A DNA stretch of 64,000 nt from Pterobdella sp. o SKG-2022 (lineage: Eukaryota; Annelida; Clitellata; Hirudinida; Piscicolidae): assembly GCA_964035795.1 (NCBI GenBank), contig OZ038323.1:9790291-9854290 (forward strand), written 5' to 3'. Shown here piece after piece: positions 49,481-64,000 of this stretch. Under the pieces are notes generated by a model that had not been told where the DNA came from, ran no database searches, and saw only the letters and a program-made list of their open reading frames with translations. Both the position numbers and the translations under genes were made by a program. Within the stretch, counting starts at the first letter, position 1. Each line of letters opens with the position of its first letter.

Positions 49481-49736
49481 GGTTACTATTGTTATTTTCA
49501 GTTGTTATATTTGGTTACTATTGTTATTTTCAGTTGTTATATTTGGTTACTATTGTTATTTTCAGTTGTTATATTTGGTTACTATTGTTATTTTCAGTTG
49601 TTATATTTGGTTACTATTGTTATTTTCAGTTGTTATATTTGGTTACTATTGTTATTTTCAGTTGTTATATTTGGTTACTATTGTTATTTTCAGTTGTTAT
49701 ATTTGGTTACTATTGTTATTTTCAGTTGTTATATTT
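49481..49736. repeat. 32-bp minisatellite, 8 units
   Basis: Unit GGTTACTATTGTTATTTTCA+GTTGTTATATTT, 32 bp, repeated eight times with no visible divergence, then a partial ninth unit. Every unit contains a pyrimidine-rich stretch ending TTTTCAG, like a 3' splice site. Hydrophobic open frames across it are artefacts of the repeat. Confidence 0.95.
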
Positions 49737-52631
49737 GGTTTGTTTTTTAACTCTTAGTAGTTATGTTCATTTTAAAATACGGTTAGTAATAAATCAAAAA
49801 TAATTATAATAAAAATAATAATAATGTTAGTAATAAAAAAAATATAATAGTAATTATAAAATAAAAAAATAGTAACAATAAGATAACAGTAATAAGAATA
49901 ATAAAAGAATAAATGTAATATATAAATAAAGGAGGAATGAAAGTGGTTTGAAGGCCGATGGGACTGTGTTGTGATGGATCTGAGTGGCTACATCAAATAA
50001 TATTGTGCATGGGAATATCTGCAATAAAAAAATAAGAATAGAATAAGAAAAATAATAATAGATTCAAAAAAATATATTATAGTGAATGCATCAATTATTT
50101 GATGCAAAAATAACATAATGATATAGAATATATAAGAAATAGAAAGAAGTTATAATAATAACAAAAATAATAACAATAATAGAAATAATAATAATACAAA
50201 CAACAAAAAAAACAAAAAGAGAAGCACTGACGTACACATTGTTTCAATGTTCTCCGATCAATAAGCATTGTTCTTTTGGGTTCCAAAGCTTTTTGTTGTT
50301 ATTACTTTTATTATTGCGTTATTTTTTTCATTATTATTTCATTAATTTTGTTTTATATTCTTTTTTATTTTTTTTTCTTACTATTGATGTTTTTTTTTTT
50401 TTTATTGATCTTATTTTTCAATAGCATTTTTGTCTCGGGAAACTTTGAAGATTTTATATTTGAAATACACTCTTGAATAGTTTTAGGCCGCCTTCTTGCA
50501 ACCACATACATTTGATGAAAAATAACATTGAAACAGCAAAATAATAACCAAGAAAACGTTTATATCAGAGGATTAAAAGAACAAAAACAGGAAATACATA
50601 GAAAAATGGAAAAAACATATTGGAAAATATACAGTCTTTTTCAATTGAAAGCCATTTTATAAAAACAATATCATACACTGAGTGAAAATTTTCAACAATT
50701 GAAACAATATTAATTGAAAAATGCTTTTGAAAAATGAATAAAAATAAATCAGGCAATATATTTAGAAGCTGAAAATAATGTATATAATGAAATAGATAGA
50801 TTAAAGGTTCAGAAAACACGACATAGAAAAAGAATTGGGAAAACAGCATACATAAAAAATTAATAAACATGGAAGCAAATAACACAAATAATAATTTTAA
50901 AAAAATCTGATAATAACAATAAAAAAAGAAACAAGAAAAATAATAGGAAAAAACATAGATCATCAGGAAAATTAATAATTTTTTATTGAGGTTATTGAAG
51001 ATTTTTACATCGTGAATAATACAAGAGCAAATACATGAGGTGAGGAGGATATTTCATTTAACATATTTATTTTGAATTACTTAAACTACTATTATTACTA
51101 CTGTTAATACTAGAGCTACTACAAGTATTGCTACCACTACTAATACTAATACTGCTGCTACTATTGCTAGTAGTAATAATAATAATAAGAATAATGATGA
51201 ATAACTAATGAAAACAATAAATGAATAATAATAATAAGTTCAAATAATAATAATAATTTGGCAGGCGTTTCAACATCTCCATGGCTTCTGAGAATCGCAT
51301 TGAAGCAATCTTTATTTATTCATAAAGCCCTATCGATATTAAACAATATAACACAAACAGTTCAATGAAAGTTATACATTGTATTGCTGTACTCTATAGT
51401 ACAGTACAATACCATACAATACAATAAAACTACAATGAAATGTAGTACAGTACTGTAATATCGGATATTTTATTGTATTTTGTATTAAATAGAATCTTAT
51501 TGTAAGTCTTATGAAAGGGAAAAAACAGAGTTGAAAATTTTGAATAATACACGGGACCTTGAGGGGAGATAAACCGAAATAAAAAAGGCATTAAAAAACT
51601 TCAAATAAGAGGAAGTCTCTGAATATTTAAATTAATTAATTCTTGAATGATCTTTTGTTCCAGAAAGTTCTAGAAGTTTTTCGAAGAATTTGAATGAGAA
51701 AATAACATAACGAATGCTTGTACATAGAAGCTGTCTATGAAGCAAATCATAAAATAGGTTTAAGATGGAATCTATTTATGAAAAGTGAACCTTTTTAAAG
51801 AAAAACACAAAGATAATGAAAATAGTATCAATCTTAAAATAAAAAAAAATTTATTAATAAAACTCACAATAATTTAATAACTAATTAGTTACCTGATGAT
51901 GATATAAAATATATCGAAAAGTTTCGTCAAAACAAAAAATTCAAATATTTTCGTGCTCTTATGATTTTCGTATTATTATTCGATTAATTATTAATTCAAT
52001 TCATTTTTAGTAATTTTGGTGAACAATTCTTCATTAAAAACAAAATTCATAATGCAGTTTCACCTCCTTTCAATGATTCCATGCTTTTTGATCTAAATTT
52101 AATTTTAAATAATTATTATTCTTTGTTTTAATAAATTATTAAACTATTTATAAATTCATTTTTAAGAGGTCAGTTTTGCTTTTGGTAGATTCTCATTTAA
52201 AATTAAAGTCAGACGTCAGTTATAATTTCTTTCAACTAATGTTCATAAATAATTTTATTAAATCAGATTTCAAATGTAATTTTATATGCTCTTATACTGG
52301 TAAACTGTTTAACGGTGATAATTGGAAGTGCTGCGTCAGAATAGAGACGATGTTTTATGGCTACAGAGGCTTGTTAAACTTTCCTTTCGATATTTCATTC
52401 ATTCTATCTCCAACTTCAATGCTTCAAGTTTGATTTAAAACTATAGCAAACAGTTCAAGGTTCGTATCAAATTAACCATCAAAGAATTACAAGCTTATAA
52501 TAAAAAATCAAAAACTAAACGCTTCAAAAAGCTTCAAACTAATTTAAATTCCCATGCACTTTTAAACATGTTCAAGGTATTATTAAAAAGCATTAAGAGT
52601 CGATCACAAGCGAGGGCAATACAAGGGAATA
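49737..52631. other. Low-complexity AT-rich region with AAT, ACT and poly-T tracts
   Basis: Dominated by A/T homopolymers and trinucleotides (for example ACT/AAT at about 51080-51190). Exon-like islands occur at about 49930-50022, 50228-50290 and 51264-51300 but were not assigned to a gene. No repeat family recognised. Confidence 0.45.
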
Positions 52632-52831
52632 NNNNNNNNNNNNNNNNNNNNNNNNNNNNNNNNNNNNNNNNNNNNNNNNNNNNNNNNNNNNNNNNNNNNN
52701 NNNNNNNNNNNNNNNNNNNNNNNNNNNNNNNNNNNNNNNNNNNNNNNNNNNNNNNNNNNNNNNNNNNNNNNNNNNNNNNNNNNNNNNNNNNNNNNNNNNN
52801 NNNNNNNNNNNNNNNNNNNNNNNNNNNNNNN
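52632..52831. other. Assembly gap (200 N)
   Basis: Exactly 200 undetermined bases, a conventional scaffold-gap length, so the true size is unknown. The flanks are AT-rich. Confidence 0.99.
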
Positions 52832-55046
52832 TGCAAACATTCCTTGCATATATCAAACATTTCCAATCTCTTTTCCATATTATCGTGCGAGTTAAGGATT
52901 AAAATTCTTATTAAATTTTTTAAAATAAATTTTTTTTTGAGTATGGATTATATTGAAAAAATTTATTTTTTGTTCATTAAAAATTTTTATATTGAATTTT
53001 ATTTAAATATTTTTTTTGTATGGACTTTGGTGATAAAAAATAATAATTCTCATAGTAATATGACATTAAGCTTAATATCAAGAATCTAAATTGAGAAACA
53101 AGCGAAAGATCTGATCTCGAACTAACACTCACTTCACAAACACCCCTAAAATAACCCTCAAATTAATCTTTCCCCCTAATTCCTCAAACTTTGTTCTCAG
53201 AATGGTTATTGTTGGGTTGGGATATCGAATTGATTATTAAACGAATAGGTTATCCAGCAAAAAAAGATGAGACTAAGTGAATTGGATAGAAAAAATGAAA
53301 ATTGCAATGAAAAATGTAAACTTTGAATGATTTTTTGTTTGACGTGGTATCAGGAAAGTTTATATTCAATGAGTGATAATAAGGCGAATGGCTTTTTTAA
53401 TATTATCTGTTTGCTTATAACTTCAATGAAATATAAAATTTTAAAAAGTGTGTTTCTTAGAAAAAATATTTTTTCATTTCATGAATTTTTAAGCTGAACA
53501 TAAAACCTGTGAGTTCATGGATGAAGGAAATGAAGCTTTGAGAGGAAATTCTCACAATATTATTCAAAAAAACTCAATCCCATAATGTTTAGCCTTGTCT
53601 TAACTGGGATAATTCTACCCAGAGGCAAGCCCTTGATGACTGAAACGTTTGACACTGGTTTAGATTATGGGCTAAATAAATTATTTAGTAAAGGATTTAT
53701 TACACGACCATTTCACAAGACGAATAAAAGTGATTTAGAATAAAATTTACACTGACTCCAGTGGCCTTGTATATCATCTCAGATAAAATTGAACTTTGCA
53801 ATTTTTAGCATTATTCTGATAAAATATTCTTTTTTTTTCGTTTATGTAAGAATGGTTTTATTCAAACTCGTTTATTTTATTTTCTGAATTAAAACTAAAG
53901 TTATTTAATAATAAATACACTTTTCGTGTGATATGTCTATGCGAGCAAAAATTTCGAAAGATATCGACAAACCGCATGAGTCTTAAAATAACTGCTTAAG
54001 ATGTGGCACACTACTTAAATATGGATTATTTTTTAAAAATAAAAAACAATAGTAACACATTTAGCTATGACTCCTTTGGTCCAAAACTGTTTCTTGAGAA
54101 ATTGATTTGATGTAGCATTTATCAATTTTTGACAACTTCCATAAAATCGAAAAAAAGTCACAGAGGGTATCGTGGCTTTTTACAAAATGGCATCTTTTTC
54201 GAAATGGCGGATTTTTCGATGCCATCTTTTAGTATCGATCGAAAGGATCATTTAATGTATAGTTCATAACAAAAAAGTTTTTAGGAAGCGAGATAATAGC
54301 ATTTTTCCTTTTGCTCCTGAACAGAACCGAAGGTGAACTGATATTTTAATTCATCAAAAAGTAAAATTGAATTTCTATGCAACTTCGAGTTTAGAAGCTT
54401 CTCAATTTAATATAAACTTTACAAATAATTTGATCTGTAGTCTCAACCGCCGACATTCGACAGAAAAATGTTTAACACCGATCGATCAAGGACTTCAACT
54501 CACTACATGTGCCATTTTTAATTGAAATCTGCGTATTTTAAAACGATAATCTTATACGCATTGAGGATTTTTATAAATGATATTCCTTTAATTGGAGAGA
54601 TGTTAAAGTATATTTTAAATAATTTAGTTTATTTTGTAGATTCATGTACAAAAACTCAATCATTGATAGAGTATATAGCTTTTAAAAAATATCAAGACAT
54701 ATATTCTTCGATTAAAACTTTTTTTAGTTATTCTTGCTTTGAAAATAGTTATTTTAATTTTTCATATAAGTTGAAACGAAGAGATTTCAGAAAATTTATA
54801 TTTTGAATCAAACAAAGGCTTTGAAGTGAAGCGATACGATTTTCATCTAAGCTCCATAGATGAAGGATAGACTGAAAAATTTCTTTCCATAAATGTATTT
54901 TATTACATCATATTGAATAAACACGGAATATTTTTTTAAATCTGTCGTTTATCTCAAAGTGAATGGTATTAAAAAAAAATGCTCTATTTTAACATTTTTA
55001 GCCTTGAAAATTTGTTATTGCTTCTTGGTACATAACAAACCTTGAA
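52832..55046. other. AT-rich intergenic region after the gap
   Basis: No gene supported. 53630-53695 has the flavour of a repeat 3' end (TGACTGAAACGTTTGACAC then GGGCTAAATAAATTATTTAG), but no second copy was found here. Confidence 0.4.
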
Positions 55047-56413
55047 ATGAATAAAAGTAAATCTATAATTTTCCAGTGCGAAGATTGTGGAAAGGTTTTA
55101 TCGAATGAAAATAATTTAACAAAACACAAGCTTTCACACAATGTTGATAATAAATTTATTTGTGATAAATGTGGTCTTTCATTCGTTAAAAGCCATCTTC
55201 TGGCCTTGCATTCATGCACAATCAAAAGTGAGCCTAAAACAAAGATTAGATCGTGCATTTGTCAAACATGTGGCAAAACATTTGCTAATTCAAGCAATTT
55301 AAACAAACATTTAAGTTTACATGGTGAAAAAAAATATGAATGTTCTGTGTGTTTTAAAAAATTTCATCTCAAGGCTTCCCTACATGAACATATATCTCAG
55401 GTGAAAAACACATTTTATATTTTTCTGCTTCAAAGTTTTTTTCATATTAAAAAATTACTTATAAACCCAAAAAGCTTCATGGTGAAAAAAACAAGCTAAA
55501 ATGCCAATACTGTGGAAAGGAACTTTCTGGAAGGAATTCTCTTTTTAGTCATCTTTTGAGGTACCATCCAGAAAGCAAGAACAAGTCTTCAGCGCCACTA
55601 TTGTATTGTCAAATGTGTCCTAAAACTTTCCACCACACCAGCAACCTTCACAAACACCAACACACACATTCAACTTCTCTCACTTATACTTGTTCCATTT
55701 GTCCTTTGGCTTTCAGGTTCTCTGAGCAACTCAAACGACATCTCAATAAACATCAGGTTTTGACATTTAACTTTGTAGGATTATTTTATTAAAAGTATTA
55801 CACATTTTAAATTCATAGAGAAAATTTTCAAACATAAAGTCAGGCATAAATGATTGGTGTGAGAAGTGCAAAAGAGGTTTTAAAAGTTCATCTGACCTTC
55901 ACAAACATTCATGTGGTAGCGTGCATTTGTGTGTGCATTGTGACAAAACATTCAAACATATACAAGTTAGTGTTCTTCATTTTGATAAATAAATCATTAT
56001 AATATAAATAAATTTTTGAACTTTGAATATTAAATAAATCTGATAAACTCTAGTCATTCAAGAAACACATGAAAGGAATGCACAAACAAGATATCAGCAA
56101 CAACACCCAAAAAATCATCATCAACAACACCAAGCCTAACCCAACCAAGATTAATGATAAAATCAGTAATGATATAAACTTGTGTGTAAGTAATGTAGGT
56201 AAGTTGGTCAAAGCTAGGGGTTTCAGTGACAGTAAGAGTTTTCAAGAAGAAATACAGTCAGTAGAAAGTCCAATTGATTATGATGGAAATAATAAAATTA
56301 GTTCTACAGCTACAATTAATAATAGCAATATTAAAGAGTATAATGATGAAGAGAACATTTTCTTGAGTTTCAGTAATATAGCAAGTTTTGAAAGCAATCA
56401 AAATTCTATTTAA
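55047..56413 (+). CDS. C2H2 zinc-finger protein, 4 exons
   Basis: Exons 55047-55400, 55475-55756, 55840-55965 and 56054-56413 join in phase to 373 aa. There are about nine C2H2-type units. These include CEDCGKVLSNENNLTKHKLSH, CDKCGLSFVKSHLLALH (degenerate), CQTCGKTFANSSNLNKHLSLH, CSVCFKKFHLKASLHEHI, CQYCGKELSGRNSLFSHLLRYH, CQMCPKTFHHTSNLHKHQHTH, CSICPLAFRFSEQLKRHLNKH, CEKCKRGFKSSSDLHKH and CVHCDKTFKHI...HMKGMH, the last split by an intron. Some linkers are of the HGEK type. The C-terminal 100 residues are Asn/Ser-rich and disordered. It is probably a DNA-binding transcription factor; the target and orthologue cannot be told. There is no KRAB, BTB or ZAD domain. The start follows an upstream AT-rich stretch; an alternative is that TTTTCCAG just before CEDCGK is a splice acceptor of a longer gene. 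Confidence 0.87.
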
Positions 56414-57347
56414 ATCAAAAGACATGATCGTATACCCTTATCGTCTTACTAACTTATTTCTCACTAATGAATTTTTTATTGAAAACAGCCCTACAAAGTT
56501 TACATTTTTGATTTTTCTATTCAATCTTATCTCACTACATTGGTTCACGTAATTTTGTGAATTATATTTTGTCTTCTAAACTTTTTAAAATGAGTTTTTG
56601 CATTTAATAAAATGCTCATTTGTTCAAAAATTTATTCTTTCATGACGTATAAACTAGATAATTAATATTCAAACACAACACTTAGGATTTAAAAACATTA
56701 TTTAAATACAAGCACTTTGTAACATTTTTAGTCCCTATAGCTCAGAGGTTAAGCATTAGACTAATTAGCTAAAGTTACGGTGTTCGATCCCGCGTGTGTT
56801 CGCTTCATTAAATTTGCAGCAAGCGCTTTGATATATAAATGAAAAGCGCTTTATATATAGCGCATTACATTAACTGTAAATATGGAATAACTACAAATAT
56901 AAAATAGAATATTATAGTTTAGAATATAAGCTAAATAACTAAAAATCTATGGAGATAATTTTGGAAAAATATCGAAATGTGGAACTAAAAATTTACATTC
57001 ATTGGCATGTTATTCATTCAAAATTAATGAAATTTTAAATACTCAAATGTATAATGTAAACTTATCTTGTTTTCAATAATTAAAATTAATTTTTTGATCT
57101 TTAATTAAATCATAATTTAATGAAAAAATTTAAAATTTATTTATAAAATATTCAAATTAGTCTAAAGTTAATATTTTAGTTAATTCGACTAAAATAAAAT
57201 TTATATAAAAATTAACTTTTCAATAAAAAGAAAAAATTTATTTTTATAGTTTTTAAAAGTTTACTTTTTGTTCTCTCTTATTTTAAAATCTATCAGTGAA
57301 GATTTGAGAATATATTTAACAATAAATTATTCAGTTAATTTTAAAAA
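56414..57347. other. Intergenic ZNF-PTPA
   Basis: AT-rich, containing the second SINE-like copy (56731-56875) and otherwise no recognisable feature. Confidence 0.5.
56731..56875 (+). mobile_element. tRNA-derived SINE-like element, copy 2
   Basis: The head 56731-56802 has box A TAGCTCAGAGG, the same anticodon-arm sequence as copy 1 (GCATTAGACTAATTAGCTAA) and box B TGTTCGATCCC. The body TTCGCTTCATTAAATTTG...AAGCGCTTTATATA matches copy 1 downstream of its tRNA part. It holds an extra internal repeat of the AAGCGCTTT.ATATA motif. tRNA folding is poor. Two diverged copies with a common head and body support a SINE family. Confidence 0.72.
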
Positions 57348-59740
57348 ATGGAAGTTCTTCCAATAGATTCGAGTTCTCATACCTTCACAGAACCGGTCAA
57401 AATGATTAAACTGCCGAATGACATGAAGGCTAAATGGGATAAGTCTCAGGTTAAGAGCCCAAATTCCTTTTTTTTATTTTCTAAATTTCAATCATTCAAA
57501 TTTATGTTCCAATTTTGTCAAAATTTCAATTTTGAATTGCAGTAAACTGAACTTTTGATAAATTTTTCATCTTTACAGGCTTTGCATGATATCTTGAATT
57601 TTATTGGAATACTTAATGAAGCTGTAAAAAACAAAAAACTTACTGATTCTTGCCACATATCCCAAGTTTCTCATTCACATTATATCTTATATTCAACTCA
57701 TCTGTAAATTAAAATTTTATCATTAAAATTAATTGAAATATTATCAGTTAAACTGTCATATTAAACAGTTTGCAAATTTTTATTGCTTCCAGTACACAGA
57801 AAAAGTAGTAGAAATGTTGAAGAAGTTGGAAGATTGGCTGCAAGAGTTTCCACCAATTGACCAGCCACAGAGGTAAAACTTTTTTTTCATTATTGAACTC
57901 AAAAATCAACATTCTGTTTCTACAAAGGTATGGAAACAAGGCTTTCAGAGATTGGTTTGCTAAGCTTAACCAGGTTGGTTTCACTTTGATGAAGTTCATA
58001 TGTATTTTATTGCAATTATTTTTTAAAATTAGTATTAATGATTCGATTTTTATTATTATATTCAATCAAATAACCATAGTCTAAGAAAGATTTGGTGAAA
58101 GATGTAAAAGAGGATTTAAGTCAAGGAGCCATAAAAGAGCTGTCAATATATTTGAGTGAGGGGTTTGGCAACTCAACTAGAATCGATTATGGGACTGGTA
58201 GGAATATGATTATTCATTATATTATTCTTTATAATGAATCAAATAGATCTTTCACAAAGAAACCCTCTTGATTCAAGTTTTAAGAGCAAGATTAAAATAT
58301 CTATATTTGTATTATATTCATCTAAATAGGAACCCATTCTTTCATTTATAAACCATCACAAGGTCATGAGTTGTTTTTTGTAGCTTTCCTTTGTTGCCTC
58401 TACAAGTTGCAGGTGTTTCAAAAGAAAGATGCTCTAGCATTGGTTGTTGTGGTCTTCAACAGGTCCTGATGCTAGTTTTTTAGTTTTTGCCTCTTTATGT
58501 TAGTTTATAAAGCGTCAAATTAATTTTTAAAATTGTTAAGAACAGAATTGAAGATGTTAAAACTATACTTTTCATCTCATAGAATTTAAAAACAGCGAAT
58601 AAATTGTTTGGCAGGTATATTGAGCTGATGAGAAAAATTCAACTACTATATAGACTAGGTTGGAATTGTAGTTCCCCACACATACATCTATCTATATAAT
58701 TACAACACACACTCGCAAACAAACACACACAACACACAAACACAGAACCGGCAGGTAGCCAAGGAGTATGGAATCTGGATGATTATCAGTTCATTCCCTT
58801 CATATTTGGAAGCAGTCAACTCATAGGTGAGGTTTAAATTTATTTTTAAAAAATTTATTCTTTTTTTTTTCAATACACCAAACTTATTTAAATGAGAAAA
58901 GACTTCAAAATAGTAATAATAAAAAAATCAATATAACAATAATAATAATAATATACCCATCACACTGCAGACAACAAACAGTTAGCCCCTACCTCTTTCT
59001 TGGATGCGGAGGTGTGCGCAAGTATGGCGCCAGATTTCATGTTTTACGCCTGCATCCTTTACATCAACAAGGTGCTGGTGGTATCAGTTTAAGTGCTTCC
59101 GGAGGAAACCTCGTTTGAAGCTGCGCGCTGAATCATAATATGAGAAGAACAGCATATATAATAACAATTTTTAATGGTGTTTTTAGTGTTGTTTCTAATA
59201 CTTTTCATATATCAAATTTTTCGGTTTTCTTGTTCATGCTTCTATTTATGACTTAGTTGTTTTAGATTTATCGGTCAATTCAACATAGTACATCAAACCA
59301 AAAATGCTAAATAAAGACCAACACACACGCACACTCCAAACAAAGGTGAAGACAGGACCCTTTGCAGAGCACTCAAACCAGCTATGGAACATCAGTGGAG
59401 TGGCCTCTTGGGACAAGATCAACCAGGGACTGATCAAGATGTACCGTGCTGAGGTACCCATTGGTGTAATGAACATAAGTTAAATGTAATCAATTTGAGG
59501 TATAAGGTATATAAACAGACTTGAGATGATTTTTTAAGATCCTGGACTTAATATGTTTTGACAAATTTCAAAATTTTTTACTTTTTTTGTAAGGTTATTT
59601 TACATTATTTATTTTTTAGTTTTATTCTGATGTTTTTGTATTACTTTTTTTCTTTTTTTAAACAGGTCTTATCGAAGTTTCCGGTCATACAGCATTTCCT
59701 ATTTGGCTCTCTTCTCAAAATAGAGGCCATAACTAATTGA
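57348..59740 (+). CDS. PTPA: Serine/threonine phosphatase 2A activator (PTPA), 11 exons
   Basis: PTPA (PPP2R4) is an ATP-dependent chaperone with prolyl-isomerase activity that loads metal into and activates the PP2A catalytic subunit. Exons: 57348-57449, 57579-57665, 57793-57872, 57928-57973, 58086-58197, 58363-58462, 58615-58658, 58746-58826, 58971-59071, 59346-59453, 59666-59740. All join in phase to 311 aa, the normal length. Family blocks in order: [114 protein letters not shown] and [14 protein letters not shown]. The conserved YGTGHE and [15 protein letters not shown] segments that form the peptide and ATP pocket are intact. The exon 2 donor (CAA/GTTTCT) is weak but in phase. Confidence 0.96.
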
Positions 59741-60209
59741 TGTTTTTGTTCAATAGCTTATAAGTTATTTGTTAGATTAGTTATTATTTATTTATCAAAT
59801 GGTAATTATTAAATGTCAGAATTTTTGATGTTTTATCGATTTAAATTTTAGTAATTTAAAAAAACAGAAGATTTGGTTGTTTGAACATTTTTTTGACATT
59901 TAACTACTGTTCAAATTCATTCATGACATTTCAAAGGATTTTGAACGAAACAAAAAAATGTCGGTGAATTAAAAGAAATATCAAAATTAAATACGCATTT
60001 TTGATTTATTATTTATCGTAATTGTCACGTTAAAAATAGGAGGCTTTATATACATTTTTCAAAAATAATAAATATTTAAGATAAGGCTAAGATTATAGCT
60101 TTTTTGCTTTGAACATATTTTTTTTAATGTCAATTTTTTCTGTTGTATGCTATATGAGATTGCATATATATAAGTGTGGCGGATTAGGAAAAATGTTATA
60201 AGAGCCAAT
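59741..60209. other. Intergenic PTPA-PAN-like gene
   Basis: AT-rich with T-runs; no feature recognised beyond the flanks of the two genes. Confidence 0.4.
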
Positions 60210-63289
<3,080 letters not shown>

Positions 63290-64000
63290 CAAATAGCAAT
63301 GTCTTTCACAAAACACTTCACACACTTGATAATGTGAGGATACCTCACCGAAGTTTTCGCATTTCATTTGCTTCCATGACTCTGTGTTCGCTTGCGTAAT
63401 TATATCAAACCCATTCTTTTCTATCGTTGGAAGCATCCAAACATTATGGTTATTTTTACATAATTTCGTTAACAATAGAACTTATTGATGCTTAAATAAT
63501 TTGTTCCATTGATATATATTTTTCAAAGACTGTAGCGTTTTAGTGCTATTAACTGCTTACAAAGCATTTGACGCTGTCTATTGTTTGCCATCGCTCCTGA
63601 AGACATGCTTGCTACCTGAGGAAAACATAAGCAAATTGAATAGTTGATTCATTGTGAATTTTGTAATTTCAATAAAAATGTAGCCTTTTATTTACTTAAA
63701 CAAAAAACAAATGAGATGTATTGAATAAAACACTGAATCAGCAAAAGAACAGGAAATAATTTCTATTTTTAGAACATTTTGTTTTAAAAACAACAAAGAT
63801 AATAATAATGATTTATTTAGCATAAAAAAAAAGCATGAGGCAAATGATATTCCTACAAATCTCTTTTGTTTTGAACATAAATAATTTCACCATTTTGAAT
63901 TGAATAGGTTTTGATAAAAGTTCATACAACTCGCAATAAAAATTATAATTCACCGACATTTTCCTCTTCGAAAACCGTTATAACTACTTTTCATCTCAAT
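63290..64000. other. Region downstream of the PAN-like gene
   Basis: A minus-strand frame at 63260-63475 is Cys-containing but overlaps the last plus-strand exon and has no support, so it is not called. No other feature. Confidence 0.4.

Noticed and set aside
49446..49803. Multi-pass membrane protein (Tyr/Phe/Leu repeats)
   Set aside because: It is a direct product of the 32-bp minisatellite in all three frames.
53630..53741. Small ORF (MTETFDTGLDYGL) or repeat 3' end
   Set aside because: It resembles repeat-tail motifs, but no second copy was found in the window and the ORF has only 34 codons; not enough to call.

Overview
This window is nuclear DNA from an animal, most likely an invertebrate. 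It is strongly AT-rich (my estimate is about 70% A+T). Its genes are split by short AT-rich GT-AG introns, and the products are animal housekeeping proteins: B9D2, RAB4, MPND, PTPA, TEX264-like and DNMT3. The species cannot be named. A secreted PAN-like/galactose-binding-like gene at the right end resembles families expanded in spiralians, but that is only a hint. One 200-N assembly gap lies at 52632-52831.

Left part (1-21 kb): a 51-bp-arm hairpin; an unidentified ORF at 1035-1670 whose end overlaps an antisense tRNA-like relic; dUTPase (+), convergent with the ciliary gene B9D2 (-); an Asn/Asp-rich, possibly ETAA1-like gene (-), divergent from a TEX264-like ER membrane gene (+); two tandem intronless GT61 glycosyltransferases (+); and a short protein (-) ending in an ACK/TNK2-type UBA region but with no kinase.

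Middle part (22-40 kb): a complete 20-exon DNMT3 de novo DNA methyltransferase (-), with PWWP, ADD and catalytic domains. Its start codon is 296 bp from that of a divergent RAB4 GTPase (+). Next come MPND (+; RAMA domain plus an intact JAMM motif) and a ZNF622/REI1-type 60S biogenesis factor (+). A stomatin-family gene (-) spans 40.4-45.7 kb, with a 2.6-kb intron after its membrane exon.

Right part: 45.7-55 kb is gene-poor and full of simple repeats and minisatellites. A few short higher-complexity islands there may be exons. Then come a C2H2 zinc-finger gene (+), PTPA, the PP2A activator (+), and the PAN-like gene (+), whose last intron carries about 1.55 kb of CTAT/GATA satellite.

Mobile DNA is represented by two decayed LINE 3' ends, both inside introns, and two copies of a tRNA-derived SINE-like element. 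I rebuilt exon structures by hand from splice consensus, reading-phase continuity and remembered family sequences. For most named genes every exon joins in phase, which is the main support for the models. The genes do not form an operon or pathway. The most interesting juxtapositions are DNMT3 beside RAB4 across a short bidirectional promoter, and a DNA-methylation writer (DNMT3) within 4 kb of MPND, whose RAMA domain is linked to DNA-modification sensing in mammals.
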